From Sphingobium algorifonticola (lineage in GTDB: Bacteria > Pseudomonadota > Alphaproteobacteria > Sphingomonadales > Sphingomonadaceae), in contig NZ_RZUL01000006.1 in assembly GCF_004005485.1 (NCBI RefSeq), positions 1 to 64,000 on the forward strand: DNA of 64,000 nucleotides, in the 5' to 3' direction. Within the stretch, counting starts at the first letter, position 1. Every line of letters starts with the position of its first letter. This document shows, piece by piece, positions 8,671-17,111 of this stretch. Below the pieces are notes generated by a model, which had not been told where the DNA came from, did no database searches, and saw only the letters and a list, made by a program, of their open reading frames with translations. Both the position numbers and the translations under genes were made by a program.

Positions 8671-9645
8671 TCAGCGGAGAGACTTTAGGGAAATTGGTGG
8701 GGGATGGCGGATTGCGTCGTCCTGCTTTTCAGGCCGGATATAGATGGAGGTCAGCTCCGGCACGCGGGCTTTCATCTCGCGCTCTATGTCCTCGATCAGG
8801 CTTTCCGCTTCGCCCATCGGCAGATCATCGGCGAAATCGGCGCTGATCGCCACGAAAACGGCGTCGGGCGCCGTGTGGATGGTGCGCACATGATTGACCG
8901 CGCTGATCTGCGGACGCTTGTCGAGGATTGACCAGACCACCGAGATGATGGCCGGATCCGCGCTTTCGCCAATGAGCAGCCCCTTGGCCTCGCGCGCGAG
9001 CAGGACGGCGACCCCAGCCAGGATCAGGCCGATGGCGATGGATGCCATGCCGTCGATGCGGGGATCGCCATAATGATGGCTGGCCCAGACGCCGACGCCA
9101 GCAATGCCTAGACCGATCAGCGCCGCACTGTCCTCGAACAAGACGATGAACCCAGCTGGATCCTTGGATCGGCGAATTGACTGCCACCAGCTGCTCGCGC
9201 CGCGCTTGCCGTTGAATTCGCGCACCGCAATTGCCCAGCTCGTGCCTTCCAGGAGCACGGCCACAGCAAGGACGGCATAATTGATCGCCGGATCGCGCAG
9301 TGGCTCGGGCTCGGCGATGTGGAGCCAGCCCTCATAGATCGAAGCACCCGCGCCGACCGCAAAGATCAGGATCGCGACGACAAAGGCCCAGAAATAGAGT
9401 TCGCGCCCATAGCCGAACGGGTGGGTTGCATCGGGCGGACGCTTCGCCTTGGCCTGCCCATAGAGCAGCAGGACCTGGTTACCGCTGTCCACGAGCGAAT
9501 GGACGCCTTCGGTCAGCATCGAGGAGGATCCGCTGATCGCGGCCGCCACGAACTTTGCTATAGCTATGCCGACATTGGCGAACAGGGCGCCAAAGAGGAC
9601 AATATTCTCGCGAAACCTGCCCGACAGACCGGCCATTTGCCTCAA
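8671..9645 (-). CDS. Cation diffusion facilitator (CDF) family metal exporter
   Basis: The 324-residue protein matches CDF/ZnT transporters. The first membrane segments carry the ALFANVGIAIAKF and TEGVHSLVDSGNQ stretch; HSLVD holds the metal-binding His/Asp residues. There is a HPFGYGR motif after the second helix and a C-terminal cytosolic ferredoxin-like domain (SAVNHVRTIHTAPDAVFVAI). It probably exports Zn2+, Fe2+ or another divalent metal in exchange for protons; the metal cannot be told from sequence. Its start overlaps the flavodoxin-fold gene by four bases, so the two are coupled. Confidence 0.85.
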   Translation of the reverse strand: MRQMAGLSGRFRENIVLFGALFANVGIAIAKFVAAAISGSSSMLTEGVHSLVDSGNQVLLLYGQAKAKRPPDATHPFGYGRELYFWAFVVAILIFAVGAGASIYEGWLHIAEPEPLRDPAINYAVLAVAVLLEGTSWAIAVREFNGKRGASSWWQSIRRSKDPAGFIVLFEDSAALIGLGIAGVGVWASHHYGDPRIDGMASIAIGLILAGVAVLLAREAKGLLIGESADPAIISVVWSILDKRPQISAVNHVRTIHTAPDAVFVAISADFADDLPMGEAESLIEDIEREMKARVPELTSIYIRPEKQDDAIRHPPPISLKSLR

Positions 9646-10250
9646 CCGGGATAGGGGGTGGATTGCAGCAGTCCGGCCAGGTGCGCGGCATTGCTCGCGA
9701 CCATCTTTGCGGTCTTGGTCACCTTTTGCGGCGTCTTCTTCAGATCCTTGAAGTCGGTCGATCCCATCGCTTCGCCGACCCAGTAGCAGGCTGCGACCGC
9801 CGGAATGGTCCAGCCGACATCGTTCAGCGCCTGGAAGAGCTGGGCAGACGAGAAATGCGCGCCATCTTCATTGCCCACGATCGCCGCCACCGCCACCTTG
9901 CCATAGCTCGGCATGCGGCCTTCGTCATCAGTCTCGGACAGGAACGCATCCATACGCTCGAGCACCCGTTTGGCGACGCTGCTGATCTGGCCCATCCAGA
10001 TGGGGCCGCCGAAAATGAGAATATCATGCGCCAGGATTTTCTCGCGCAGCGCCGGCCAGGCGTCGCCATCGCCTTCATCGGAGGTCACGCCCGGCTTGAT
10101 ATCGAGCGCAGCGACCCGGACGGTCTCGCTTACGGTGACGCCCTTCTTCCCGAAAGCTTGTCCCAGGACGCCGATCATGACGTCGGTCGAGCTGTCCTCG
10201 CCGGTATCTGCCTTGAGGGTGCAGTTGAGCGCCAGAGCTTTGAGCGCCAT
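9642..10250 (-). CDS. Flavodoxin-fold / NADPH-dependent FMN reductase family protein
   Basis: This is a 202-residue single-domain flavodoxin-like protein. It begins with the beta-strand ALKALALNCTLK leading into the FMN phosphate loop, and has FGGPIWMGQISSVAKR, the usual flavin-ring region of this family. It probably reduces quinones or small acceptors with FMN in the cytoplasm; the substrate is not deducible. It is upstream of, and overlaps by four bases, the CDF exporter gene, suggesting a shared transcript from the intergenic region at 10251-10357. Confidence 0.78.
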   Translation of the reverse strand: MALKALALNCTLKADTGEDSSTDVMIGVLGQAFGKKGVTVSETVRVAALDIKPGVTSDEGDGDAWPALREKILAHDILIFGGPIWMGQISSVAKRVLERMDAFLSETDDEGRMPSYGKVAVAAIVGNEDGAHFSSAQLFQALNDVGWTIPAVAACYWVGEAMGSTDFKDLKKTPQKVTKTAKMVASNAAHLAGLLQSTPYPG

Positions 10251-10272
10251 CGATCATTCCTTTTCAGGTTCT

Positions 10273-10295
10273 GGCGGCCGCGAGATGCGGCCGCC
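10273..10295. promoter_or_regulatory. Perfect 9-base hairpin between divergent genes
   Basis: GGCGGCCGC (10273-10281) and GCGGCCGCC (10287-10295) are exact inverted repeats around a 5-base loop, midway between the divergent flavodoxin-like and SDR genes. It could form a leader hairpin in either transcript or serve as a protein-binding dyad. There is no T-tract on either side, so it is unlikely to be a terminator. Confidence 0.35.
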
Positions 10296-10357
10296 CGTTC
10301 ACTGCGGGGAGAACTCCTGAGCCATCGATGGGTTCTTTGCGCTGAAGGAGATAGCTG

Positions 10358-11209
10358 ATGAGCGATACCGCCGAGAGAATCCATGAGGACGCGTTGCCCG
10401 GTCATGAAAGCAAACTCTCGCCCAAGCCCCAATGGCAGCCCCGCTATGCCGGGTCCGACCGGCTAGCCGGAAAAGTCGCGATCATCACAGGCGCCGACAG
10501 CGGCATTGGCAGGGCGGTCGCTGCACTCTATGCGCGAGAGGGCGCCGATATCGCCATCGTCTACCTGCTGGAAGATGACGATGCGGCAGAAACCCAGCGC
10601 ATCGTCGAGAAAGAAGGCCGCAAGGCGATCACCATTCGCGGCGACCTTGGTGACAAGGCGTTTTGCGACGATGTCGTCGCCCAGACACTGAAGGCGTTCG
10701 GCAGGATCGACATCCTCGTCAACAACGCTGGCGAACAGCATCCCGACAAGGATATCACCGACATCAGCGAGGAGCAGCTTCGTCACACCTTCCAGACCAA
10801 CATCTTCAGCATGTTCTTTCTCGTGCAGTCTGCACGCCCGCATCTCAAGCCGGGCGCCGCCATCATCAATTGCACCAGTGTGACGATGTATCAGGGCAGC
10901 GCCGAACTGCTGGACTATAGCGCGACCAAGGGCGCGATCACTGCCTTCACCCGGTCGCTGTCGGAGAATCTGGTTGGTGACGGTATCCGCGTGAACGCTG
11001 TCGCGCCCGGACCCATCTGGACGCCACTCAATCCCTGCGGCGGTGCGAGCCCCGAGAAACTGGAGCATTTCGGCGAAAGCACGCCCATGGGTGGACCCGG
11101 CCAGCCGAATGAAGTCGCGCCCGCCTTCCTGTTCCTTGCCTGCGAGGATTCGAGTTACATGTCGGGGCAGGTGCTCCATCCCAATGGCGGCACCATCGTC
11201 AACGGCTGA
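10358..11209 (+). CDS. SDR family oxidoreductase (YghA / GSP39-like)
   Basis: The 283-residue protein is a classical short-chain dehydrogenase with the extended N-terminus (about 40 residues) of the YghA/general-stress-protein-39 subgroup. Visible are the cofactor loop TGADSGIG, NNAGEQHP, the catalytic Tyr and Lys in YSATK, and the VNAVAPGPIWTPL segment after the active site. It is expected to be a soluble NAD(P)-dependent dehydrogenase acting on an aldehyde or alcohol. GAAGGAG lies before the ATG. It is divergent from the flavodoxin-fold gene and stands alone. Confidence 0.87.
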   Translation: MSDTAERIHEDALPGHESKLSPKPQWQPRYAGSDRLAGKVAIITGADSGIGRAVAALYAREGADIAIVYLLEDDDAAETQRIVEKEGRKAITIRGDLGDKAFCDDVVAQTLKAFGRIDILVNNAGEQHPDKDITDISEEQLRHTFQTNIFSMFFLVQSARPHLKPGAAIINCTSVTMYQGSAELLDYSATKGAITAFTRSLSENLVGDGIRVNAVAPGPIWTPLNPCGGASPEKLEHFGESTPMGGPGQPNEVAPAFLFLACEDSSYMSGQVLHPNGGTIVNG

Positions 11210-11327
11210 ATACTCCGGCAGAGCGGGGCGGCATGGCTTCCTTCGTCACGAGCCATCGGTACGTCGCAACGCGCCTTATCTGACCGACACTGTGCTGTCT
11301 GAAGACGCCGCCTCGTACCACCATCTG

Positions 11328-11373
11328 TATAAAGGCTCATCTATGACACTTTACCGCGAGGCAAAGTGTCATA
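11328..11373 (+). promoter_or_regulatory. Promoter -10 with perfect 32-bp palindromic operator
   Basis: TATAAA at 11328-11333 is a good -10 box. Directly downstream lies a perfect inverted repeat: TATGACACTTT (11342-11352) and AAAGTGTCATA (11363-11373) around ten bases. With the start of transcription expected near 11340, a protein bound here would block the promoter. The gene served is the winged-helix protein at 11426, so autoregulation is the simplest reading. The -35 box is weak. The TGACACTT half-site also resembles plasmid iteron halves, so a replication role is an alternative. Confidence 0.55.
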
Positions 11374-11390
11374 CACGACAAAAACGACAA

Positions 11391-11468
11391 GCCGCGCATG
11401 AAGGGATTCACTTTTCGTTCTGGCTATGCATGATTCTTCCATGCTTCATGAACCCCTTCATGCGCGGC
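11391..11468. repeat. 15-bp perfect inverted repeat spanning the gene start
   Basis: GCCGCGCATGAAGGG (11391-11405) and CCCTTCATGCGCGGC (11454-11468) are exact reverse complements separated by 48 bases; the right arm lies within codons 10-15 of the gene at 11426. The spacer holds a smaller dyad (GCATG and CATGC around 11427-11444). In RNA the arms would fold the start codon into the loop, suggesting translational control. As DNA they could be a second binding site. Confidence 0.5.
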
Positions 11469-12019
11469 CCGACAACACCCCCCTCGACATGGCGGGCCTG
11501 CTCGAGATCCTGGCCCACAACTCGGCGCGGCCACGCTATGCCTTCATGGTCCTGAACCTGATCGCGAGGGCAGCGCGACCCAATGGCAGCGCCGGCCCGG
11601 ATGTGGTCCAGGGCGGGGCGTTGATCCCGCTTCGCGACTGGCTTTGCGATGCGCTCACACCCATGGGCCATCGTGAACCCGGTAGGATCGCCCTGGCCCT
11701 TCGCGTGCGACGGGATCTCGAGGCAGCGGGATCGCTTCCCGCCGAACCGGAGGAGGCGGAGCGTGTCGTGGAAGCGGAAACACGCGCGCGCATTCGCACC
11801 TCGAGCAAGACCAATATCAGCCGCGCGGTTTCGGATCTGGTGCGCGCCGGCATGATTGTCCGCCATTATCAGGGCTACCGCGTGGATCATCACAATCGAG
11901 GCGCGCAGCGGCAGGCTGTCTACACCCTGACGCCGGTGGCGCGCCGCCTCCTGCAGCCCCATTCCCCGCCGGCGACCGTAGCGCCGCCAATGCGGCAGGC
12001 GAGCCTGCCTTTCGGATAA
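11426..12019 (+). CDS. Winged-helix DNA-binding protein, function unknown
   Basis: The 197-residue product has no enzyme motif. Residues about 110-175 read as a winged helix-turn-helix: a helix pair (RIRTSSKTNISRAVSDLVRA) followed by a beta-wing with VYTLTPVARRLL, as in MarR/PadR-like regulators. The N-terminal half is helical and could be a dimer or second DNA-binding domain. No clear ribosome-binding site precedes the ATG at 11426; an in-frame ATG at 11441 is an alternative. Its promoter region is packed with perfect palindromes, fitting an autoregulated regulator or, less likely, a small plasmid initiator. I do not recognise a named family. Confidence 0.6.
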   Translation: MHDSSMLHEPLHARPDNTPLDMAGLLEILAHNSARPRYAFMVLNLIARAARPNGSAGPDVVQGGALIPLRDWLCDALTPMGHREPGRIALALRVRRDLEAAGSLPAEPEEAERVVEAETRARIRTSSKTNISRAVSDLVRAGMIVRHYQGYRVDHHNRGAQRQAVYTLTPVARRLLQPHSPPATVAPPMRQASLPFG

Positions 12020-12205
12020 GGCCTCGGCAGGCCGCAACGGCGCCAAAGTGAGCCCTAACGGGGCGATTTGACCCTGAACCATGTTCCAGGCCAACTAAGG
12101 AACAACCCGTAACGACCCCTCTGCTGCGTCGCCCTAGGCTTTTGCGACACAACAAGCATAGCTGGCGGGTCAATCCGTCAGGCGACGCCAGAAACGGAGC
12201 CCTTC

Positions 12206-12460
12206 ATGAGTGAACTTGGTCACGATCTCCATGCCGCTTTCCCTCAGGACGCAGATACGCTGCATGTCCTCAAGATGCAGGACGCCCGCTATCGGGACGT
12301 CGCCGACCGCTATCACGATACGACGCGCGAAATCGCCCGGATCGAAGCCGGTCTCGAAGCCAGTTTGGACGAGCGGCTCGAGACCCTGAAAAAGGAACGG
12401 CTCGCGATGCTCGACGAGGTCGCGCAGATGATTGCTGCGCGCAAGGCGCAGGCAGCATAA
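12206..12460 (+). CDS. YdcH/DUF465 family small coiled-coil protein
   Basis: This 84-residue, highly charged helical protein matches the DUF465/YdcH pattern: a first helix with H-x-L-K (DTLHVLKMQDARYRDVADRY), an I-x-x-I-E turn, and the second helix TLKKERLAMLDEVAQMIA. Such proteins form helical hairpins; their role is unknown. A second member lies at 22536-22691. Spacing to its neighbours suggests its own transcript. Confidence 0.7.
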   Translation: MSELGHDLHAAFPQDADTLHVLKMQDARYRDVADRYHDTTREIARIEAGLEASLDERLETLKKERLAMLDEVAQMIAARKAQAA

Positions 12461-12552
12461 GAAGGTAGCCGCTCAGGGGCGGGGGTCCTGCAGGCAAAGG
12501 GGCCTGCAAGGAACCCCGACGCCTCGAGCGCTTCTGTCGTTCGCGCTGACAC

Positions 12553-12861
12553 TCAGTGTTTGCGGACGAACTCGGCCCTTAGAACAAGGCCCTTGATACC
12601 CTCGTAGCGGCAATCGATTTCCTGACTGTCTCCCGTCAGTCGGATGGACTTGATCACGGTGCCCTTGCGCAGCGTCTGACCCGCGCCTTTGACCTTCAGA
12701 TCCTTGATCGTGATGACGCTATCGCCATCGGCAAGCAGGTTACCGACTGCATCGCGTACTTCGGCCTGCTGGTCGGCTGCGGCGTTGGACGCCGCCTCGG
12801 CCGCGGTGATCCATTCGCCCGAGGCTTCGTCATAGACATAATCATCGCTCGTTTCACTCAT
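12553..12861 (-). CDS. PhnA-domain protein (alkylphosphonate utilisation family), short form
   Basis: The protein (102 residues from the ATG at 12861) ends with the PhnA C-terminal domain, recognisable from GDSVITIKDLKVKGAG, LRKGTVIKSIRLTGD and a final GLVLRAEFVRK. The N-terminal zinc-ribbon half of full-length PhnA is missing; the N-terminus is an acidic, Tyr-containing segment instead. Despite the family name, PhnA itself is not needed for phosphonate use in E. coli, so no pathway should be inferred. It lies 23 bases beyond the SulP transporter gene and is probably co-transcribed with it. Confidence 0.7.
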   Translation of the reverse strand: MSETSDDYVYDEASGEWITAAEAASNAAADQQAEVRDAVGNLLADGDSVITIKDLKVKGAGQTLRKGTVIKSIRLTGDSQEIDCRYEGIKGLVLRAEFVRKH

Positions 12862-12884
12862 CTGGAAGTCCCTGTCGTAAGCGG

Positions 12885-14582
12885 TCAGTTTAGATGCGCG
12901 CCCGATCGGGGCGCCGCGACGATGGCGGCGGCAATGCGCAGCGCCGCGGGATAGTCCTCGCACAGAATGGCCCGTCCGCTCCTGGCGCCAAGGCCAACAC
13001 GGTCGAGCATCGCCTCGGGCTGCGGTCTGAGACCAGAGAAGATGATCTGCGTGTCTGCCGATGCCGCCTGCCGGACGATTTCCTCGATCGTCGTCACGCC
13101 GCTGGCGTCGAGAAGCGGTACCCGCCGCATGCGCAGAATCACGATACGGGGGGTCCGGCCGATCCGCCGCAACGTGTCGAGCAGCTCGTTGGCCACGCCG
13201 AAGAATATCGGACCGTCGATCCGAAACACTTCGACGCCCTCGGGCAAGGCATCGCGTTGACCGATTTCGTCGCCTTCCTCGTCAAGCTGATCTGCTCGCC
13301 CGTCGGAGGCAATTTCGACCGTTGCGCTCATGCGCATCATGAAAAGCAGCGACGCCAGCGTCACGCCGACGCCGATCGCAACCGTCAGATCGACGAGGAC
13401 GGTCAACCCGAACGTGAGCAATAGCAGAATGCGATCGCCGTTGGGCATGCGTAGAAGCTGAAGGAAACGGTGATGTTCGCTCATGCCCCACGCCACGATC
13501 AGCAGGATCGCCGCGAGCGCGGCGAGCGGGACAAAGGCCATCAGCGCCGAACCGAAAAGAATGAACAGTAACAGGAAGACGGCATGCATCATCCCCGCCA
13601 CGGGCGTGAGGGCGCAGGCGCGGATGTTGGTGGCCGTCCGGGCTATGGCACCCGTCGCCGGCAAGCCGCCGAACAAGGCGGACGCGATGTTGGCGGCCCC
13701 CTGGCCGACCAGTTCCTGGTTCGAACGGTGCCGAGAGCCGATCATGCCGTCCGCGACCACGGCGGACAGGAGCGCCTCTATTCCCGCCAGAAAGGCGATC
13801 GTGAACGCCGACGACATGACCGCCTGGATCTTCGCCAGCGAAATGTCCGGCAGGGCAGGGGTCGGCAACCCACTGCGTAAATCCGGAAAGCGCGACCCGA
13901 TCGTTTCCACGGGCAAATGGAAGAGCGCCACGATCAGCGCTGCCAGGACGACTGCAATCAGGAAACCAGGCCATCTGGGTGCCAGCTTGCGTAACACCAT
14001 GATCAGTGCGAGCGAGCCTGCACCGATAGCGAACGTCACGCTCTGCACACTGCCCATTGCGCCAAGATAAGCCGCCCATTTCGCAATGAAGTCGGCCGGC
14101 ACGACCTTCATCGCCAGGCCCAGGAAATCCTTCACCTGGCTCGACGCGATGATGACGGCGATGCCGGCAGTGAAGCCGATCACCACAGGCTGCGGAATGA
14201 AGCGAACAAGGCTGCCGAGGCCCGAATATCCCGCAACGATGAGCATGACGCCCGCCATGAGGGTGGCGAGCAGCAGACCGTCATAGCCATGCTGTGCGAT
14301 CACGTTGAAGACGACCACGACGAACGCGCCGGTCGGGCCACCCACCTGCACGCGCGAACCGCCGAGCCCCGAAATCAGGAAGCCCGCGACGACGGCGGTC
14401 ACGAGGCCCTTGTCAGGCGAGGCACCGCTGGCGATCGCCAGCGCCATGGCGAGCGGAAGCGCGACGATCGCCACGGTCAACCCGGCGATGGCATCACGCC
14501 GGAACCGGCTCAGCGAATAACCTTCTCCCAGGACCGTGAAAAGCTTGGGCGTAAAGGCGGTCAGCCCGGCTCTAGGATCCAT
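12885..14582 (-). CDS. SulP family inorganic anion transporter with STAS domain
   Basis: The 565-residue protein (from the ATG at 14582) has the SulP membrane domain with about 12-14 segments. Early signatures are RRDAIAGLTVAIVALPLAMA and GGSRVQVGGPTGAFVVVV. A C-terminal STAS domain follows (VEVFRIDGPIFFGVANELLD; VPLLDASGVTTIEE). SulP proteins move sulfate, bicarbonate or carboxylates; the substrate is not deducible. The first 11 bases of the gene overlap the 3' end of the XRE regulator gene at 14572-14901, so the pair forms an operon read from the control region shared with pckA. Confidence 0.85.
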   Translation of the reverse strand: MDPRAGLTAFTPKLFTVLGEGYSLSRFRRDAIAGLTVAIVALPLAMALAIASGASPDKGLVTAVVAGFLISGLGGSRVQVGGPTGAFVVVVFNVIAQHGYDGLLLATLMAGVMLIVAGYSGLGSLVRFIPQPVVIGFTAGIAVIIASSQVKDFLGLAMKVVPADFIAKWAAYLGAMGSVQSVTFAIGAGSLALIMVLRKLAPRWPGFLIAVVLAALIVALFHLPVETIGSRFPDLRSGLPTPALPDISLAKIQAVMSSAFTIAFLAGIEALLSAVVADGMIGSRHRSNQELVGQGAANIASALFGGLPATGAIARTATNIRACALTPVAGMMHAVFLLLFILFGSALMAFVPLAALAAILLIVAWGMSEHHRFLQLLRMPNGDRILLLLTFGLTVLVDLTVAIGVGVTLASLLFMMRMSATVEIASDGRADQLDEEGDEIGQRDALPEGVEVFRIDGPIFFGVANELLDTLRRIGRTPRIVILRMRRVPLLDASGVTTIEEIVRQAASADTQIIFSGLRPQPEAMLDRVGLGARSGRAILCEDYPAALRIAAAIVAAPRSGAHLN

Positions 14583-14901
14583 TGTCGCCCGCCTGCGGCG
14601 CCTCGGCCTGATCGAACAGCACCGAAAGCACGCGCTTCGGCTGGCGGCCTTCCGCCGTTTCCTTGAGCCGCACGCCCCGGCCCGCGCCGTGGCTGCTCGC
14701 ATTCTCGCCGATGATTTCTATTCCGGCGGCCTCGAGTGCATTGATGACCTTCACCAGCGTATCCACCACGCTGCGCACCTGACCTTCGGAGCTTTCCATC
14801 CGTTGGATGGTCGGCAGCGATACCCCTGAAAGCGCGGCAAGCTGACGCTGGTCGATGCCGAGAAGCGCGCGGGCAGCCCGCATTTGCTGAGAGGTGATCA
14901 T
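14572..14901 (-). CDS. XRE-family helix-turn-helix regulator
   Basis: This 109-residue protein starts with an XRE-type helix-turn-helix ([20 protein letters not shown] then [14 protein letters not shown]) followed by a helix ([19 protein letters not shown]) typical of short XRE repressors. The C-terminal 35 residues are a basic tail. It is the first gene of a two-gene unit with the SulP transporter, overlapping it by 11 bases. It is divergent from pckA with an ATGCAT-containing dyad between, so it probably controls its own operon and perhaps pckA. Confidence 0.8.
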   Translation of the reverse strand: MITSQQMRAARALLGIDQRQLAALSGVSLPTIQRMESSEGQVRSVVDTLVKVINALEAAGIEIIGENASSHGAGRGVRLKETAEGRQPKRVLSVLFDQAEAPQAGDNGS

Positions 14902-14910
14902 AGTCGCTCC

Positions 14911-14958
14911 ATGATGCATGAGACATCAAATTACAATCTTACATCTCATATCATGCAT
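14911..14958. promoter_or_regulatory. Putative operator dyad between XRE-SulP and pckA
   Basis: ATGATGCATGAGA (14911-14923) faces TCTCATATCATGCAT (14944-14958): the inner ATGAGA/TCTCAT and the outer ATGCATGA/TCATGCAT pairs match exactly, with two extra bases in the right arm. It begins 10 bases upstream of the XRE start codon and reads toward pckA on the other side, so binding here could control both directions. Confidence 0.5.
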
Positions 14959-15021
14959 ATGCTAGATGGATATTCAGGGATTCTCCTGGTCGGAGTTGCC
15001 CGTCCAGAGGAGCTTCACGAA

Positions 15022-16623
15022 ATGGCAAACCCATATGCCCTGTCCCTTCAGACAGCGATCGCGCAAGACAGGCGGATCCTGCGTAACCTGGGCACGCCCC
15101 AGCTGATCGAGGAAGCGATTCGCAACGGCGAAGGTCTGCTTGCAACGGATGGACCCTTCGTGGTGGCGACCGGCAAGCATACCGGCCGCTCGGCCCAGGA
15201 CAAATTCATCGTCCGTGATGCCGAGACGGACGCGAGCGTCTGGTGGGGCAAGACCAATGTACCGATGAGCCCCGAGAGTTTCGCGTGCCTCAAGGCGGAC
15301 TTCGCGGCGGCGCTCGACGAAAAAGAGAAGCTCTACGTCGCCGACCTCTTCGGCGGTTCGCAGCCCGAGCACCGGATCAATGTGCGCGTGGTCACCGAAC
15401 TGGCCTGGCACAGCCTCTTCGTGCGCACCCTCCTGGTTCGTCCAAGCGCCGACGAGCTGGTCGCCTTCGCGCCGGAATACACGATCATCGATCTGCCAAG
15501 CTTTCGCGCCGATCCCGAGCGCCATGGCTGCCGAAGCGAAACCGTCGTCGCAGTCAATTTGAGCGAGAAGCTCATCCTCATCGGCGGCACGGCCTATGCG
15601 GGCGAAATGAAGAAATCCGTCTTCGGTATTCTCAATTATCTGTTGCCGACACGGGGCGTCATGCCGATGCATTGCTCGGCCAATATCGGTCCGGACGGAG
15701 ACACCGCGGTGTTCTTCGGCCTTTCGGGGACCGGCAAGACCACGCTCTCGGCCGATGCGAGCCGCACCCTCATCGGTGATGATGAGCATGGCTGGTCCGA
15801 TACCGCCGTCTTCAATTTCGAGGGTGGCTGCTATGCCAAGATGATCCGGCTTTCGGCGCAAGCCGAGCCGGAGATTTTCGCGACCACCAAGCGCTTCGGG
15901 ACCATTCTCGAAAATGTCGTCATCGATCCCGAAACGCGCGCGATCGATCTCGACGACGACAGTCTCGCCGAGAACAGCCGTGGCTCCTACCCGATTGATT
16001 TCATTCCTAACGCGAGTGCCGATAATCTGGGGCCGGTTCCGCGCAATATCGTCTTTCTCACCGCGGACGCTTACGGCGTTCTGCCTCCGATAGCGCGGCT
16101 GACGCCCGACCAGGCCATGTATCACTTCCTCTCTGGCTATACCGCGCGCGTCGCTGGCACCGAGATCGGTGTCACCGAGCCATCCGCCACCTTCTCGACC
16201 TGCTTTGGCGCGCCGTTCATGCCCCGCCACCCGTCGGTTTATGGCAATCTCCTCAAAGCGCGCATCGCCAGGGGCGGCGTCCGCTGCTGGCTGGTCAACA
16301 CAGGCTGGACCGGGGGGAGCTACGGGACAGGCTCGCGCATGCCGATCAAGGTAACGCGCGCGCTCCTGAACGCCGCGCTCTCGGGCGAGCTGGAAGGGGT
16401 GACCTATCGTACCGATCCTGTTTTCGGTTTCGAGGTGCCCGTGGCCGCGCCGGGTATCGACGACACCCTTCTCGACCCGCGTACGACCTGGGCCGATCCG
16501 GCTACCTATGACCGCACCGCCGAGAAGCTCGCGCGCCAGTTCGTCGAGAATTTCCGGCAGTTCGAGGATAGCGTTGATACGAGCGTCCGCGCCGCCGGCC
16601 CACGCCAGTTCAGCGATGCCTGA
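15022..16623 (+). CDS. pckA: Phosphoenolpyruvate carboxykinase (ATP)
   Basis: The 533-residue protein is a full-length ATP-type PEP carboxykinase, which interconverts oxaloacetate plus ATP with PEP, CO2 and ADP. Visible signatures are [12 protein letters not shown] near residue 55, [11 protein letters not shown], the kinase-1a loop [13 protein letters not shown] near residue 235, [11 protein letters not shown] with the metal-binding Asp residues, and [13 protein letters not shown] start at the ATG at 15022 (MANPYALSL), preceded by GAGGAG; longer in-frame starts run through the operator region. An island-borne copy could run anaplerotically or make ATP when oxygen is scarce (inference). The end overlaps the DUF983 gene by 8 bases. 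Confidence 0.93.
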   Translation: MANPYALSLQTAIAQDRRILRNLGTPQLIEEAIRNGEGLLATDGPFVVATGKHTGRSAQDKFIVRDAETDASVWWGKTNVPMSPESFACLKADFAAALDEKEKLYVADLFGGSQPEHRINVRVVTELAWHSLFVRTLLVRPSADELVAFAPEYTIIDLPSFRADPERHGCRSETVVAVNLSEKLILIGGTAYAGEMKKSVFGILNYLLPTRGVMPMHCSANIGPDGDTAVFFGLSGTGKTTLSADASRTLIGDDEHGWSDTAVFNFEGGCYAKMIRLSAQAEPEIFATTKRFGTILENVVIDPETRAIDLDDDSLAENSRGSYPIDFIPNASADNLGPVPRNIVFLTADAYGVLPPIARLTPDQAMYHFLSGYTARVAGTEIGVTEPSATFSTCFGAPFMPRHPSVYGNLLKARIARGGVRCWLVNTGWTGGSYGTGSRMPIKVTRALLNAALSGELEGVTYRTDPVFGFEVPVAAPGIDDTLLDPRTTWADPATYDRTAEKLARQFVENFRQFEDSVDTSVRAAGPRQFSDA

Positions 16624-17071
16624 ACCCGATGCCTTCGACGCGTTGCGCCGTCGGCTCGCAGGCGGCGAAGCCAAGTCGGGCGAGCAAAGCGGCCGTGCTA
16701 GTCCTGGCTCGGTCTGGGCCGCAATCGGCCGCGGGTTTCTTGGCCATTGCCCTTGCTGTGGCCAGGGCAAGCTGTTCCAGCGCTTCCTGAAGCCGGTTGC
16801 GCTCTGCGCATCCTGCCAGGAGGACTGGACACCGCAGCAGGCGGATGACTTCCCGGCCTATGTCTCGATCTTCCTGACCGGGCACATCCTCGCGCCGCTT
16901 ATCATCGCACTCGTCAAGGATACCGAGTTTTCCGTCGCGGCCTTGATGGCGCTGATCGTTCCCCTGGCGATCGTCATGATGATCGGGCTGCTGCAGCCGG
17001 CGAAGGGCGCCATCATCGCTCTCCAGTGGTGGTTTGGCATGCATGGGTTCGAGGGCCGCAAAAAATCCTGA
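16616..17071 (+). CDS. DUF983 family membrane protein
   Basis: This 151-residue protein has the DUF983 layout: a short zinc-ribbon-like segment ([19 protein letters not shown] and CASCQEDW, four Cys in two pairs) followed by two membrane helices. Function is unknown. DUF983 genes are frequent near respiratory genes in alphaproteobacteria. The gene overlaps the end of pckA by 8 bases and is probably translated from the same mRNA. Confidence 0.78.
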   Translation: MPEPDAFDALRRRLAGGEAKSGEQSGRASPGSVWAAIGRGFLGHCPCCGQGKLFQRFLKPVALCASCQEDWTPQQADDFPAYVSIFLTGHILAPLIIALVKDTEFSVAALMALIVPLAIVMMIGLLQPAKGAIIALQWWFGMHGFEGRKKS

Positions 17072-17111
17072 AATTCGGCCCCGAACAAGCTGCCCGGTCA
17101 CGCTAGGGACG

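Noticed and set aside
12070..12110. GAACCATGTTC near 12080 as a LexA box
   Set aside because: Spacing does not match the alphaproteobacterial GTTC-N7-GTTC site or the CGAAC-N4-GTTCG type, and the neighbouring gene is not an SOS gene.
14974..16770. 598-codon minus-strand ORF opposite pckA
   Set aside because: The plus strand encodes an unmistakable PEP carboxykinase; the antisense product is low-complexity and unrecognisable.
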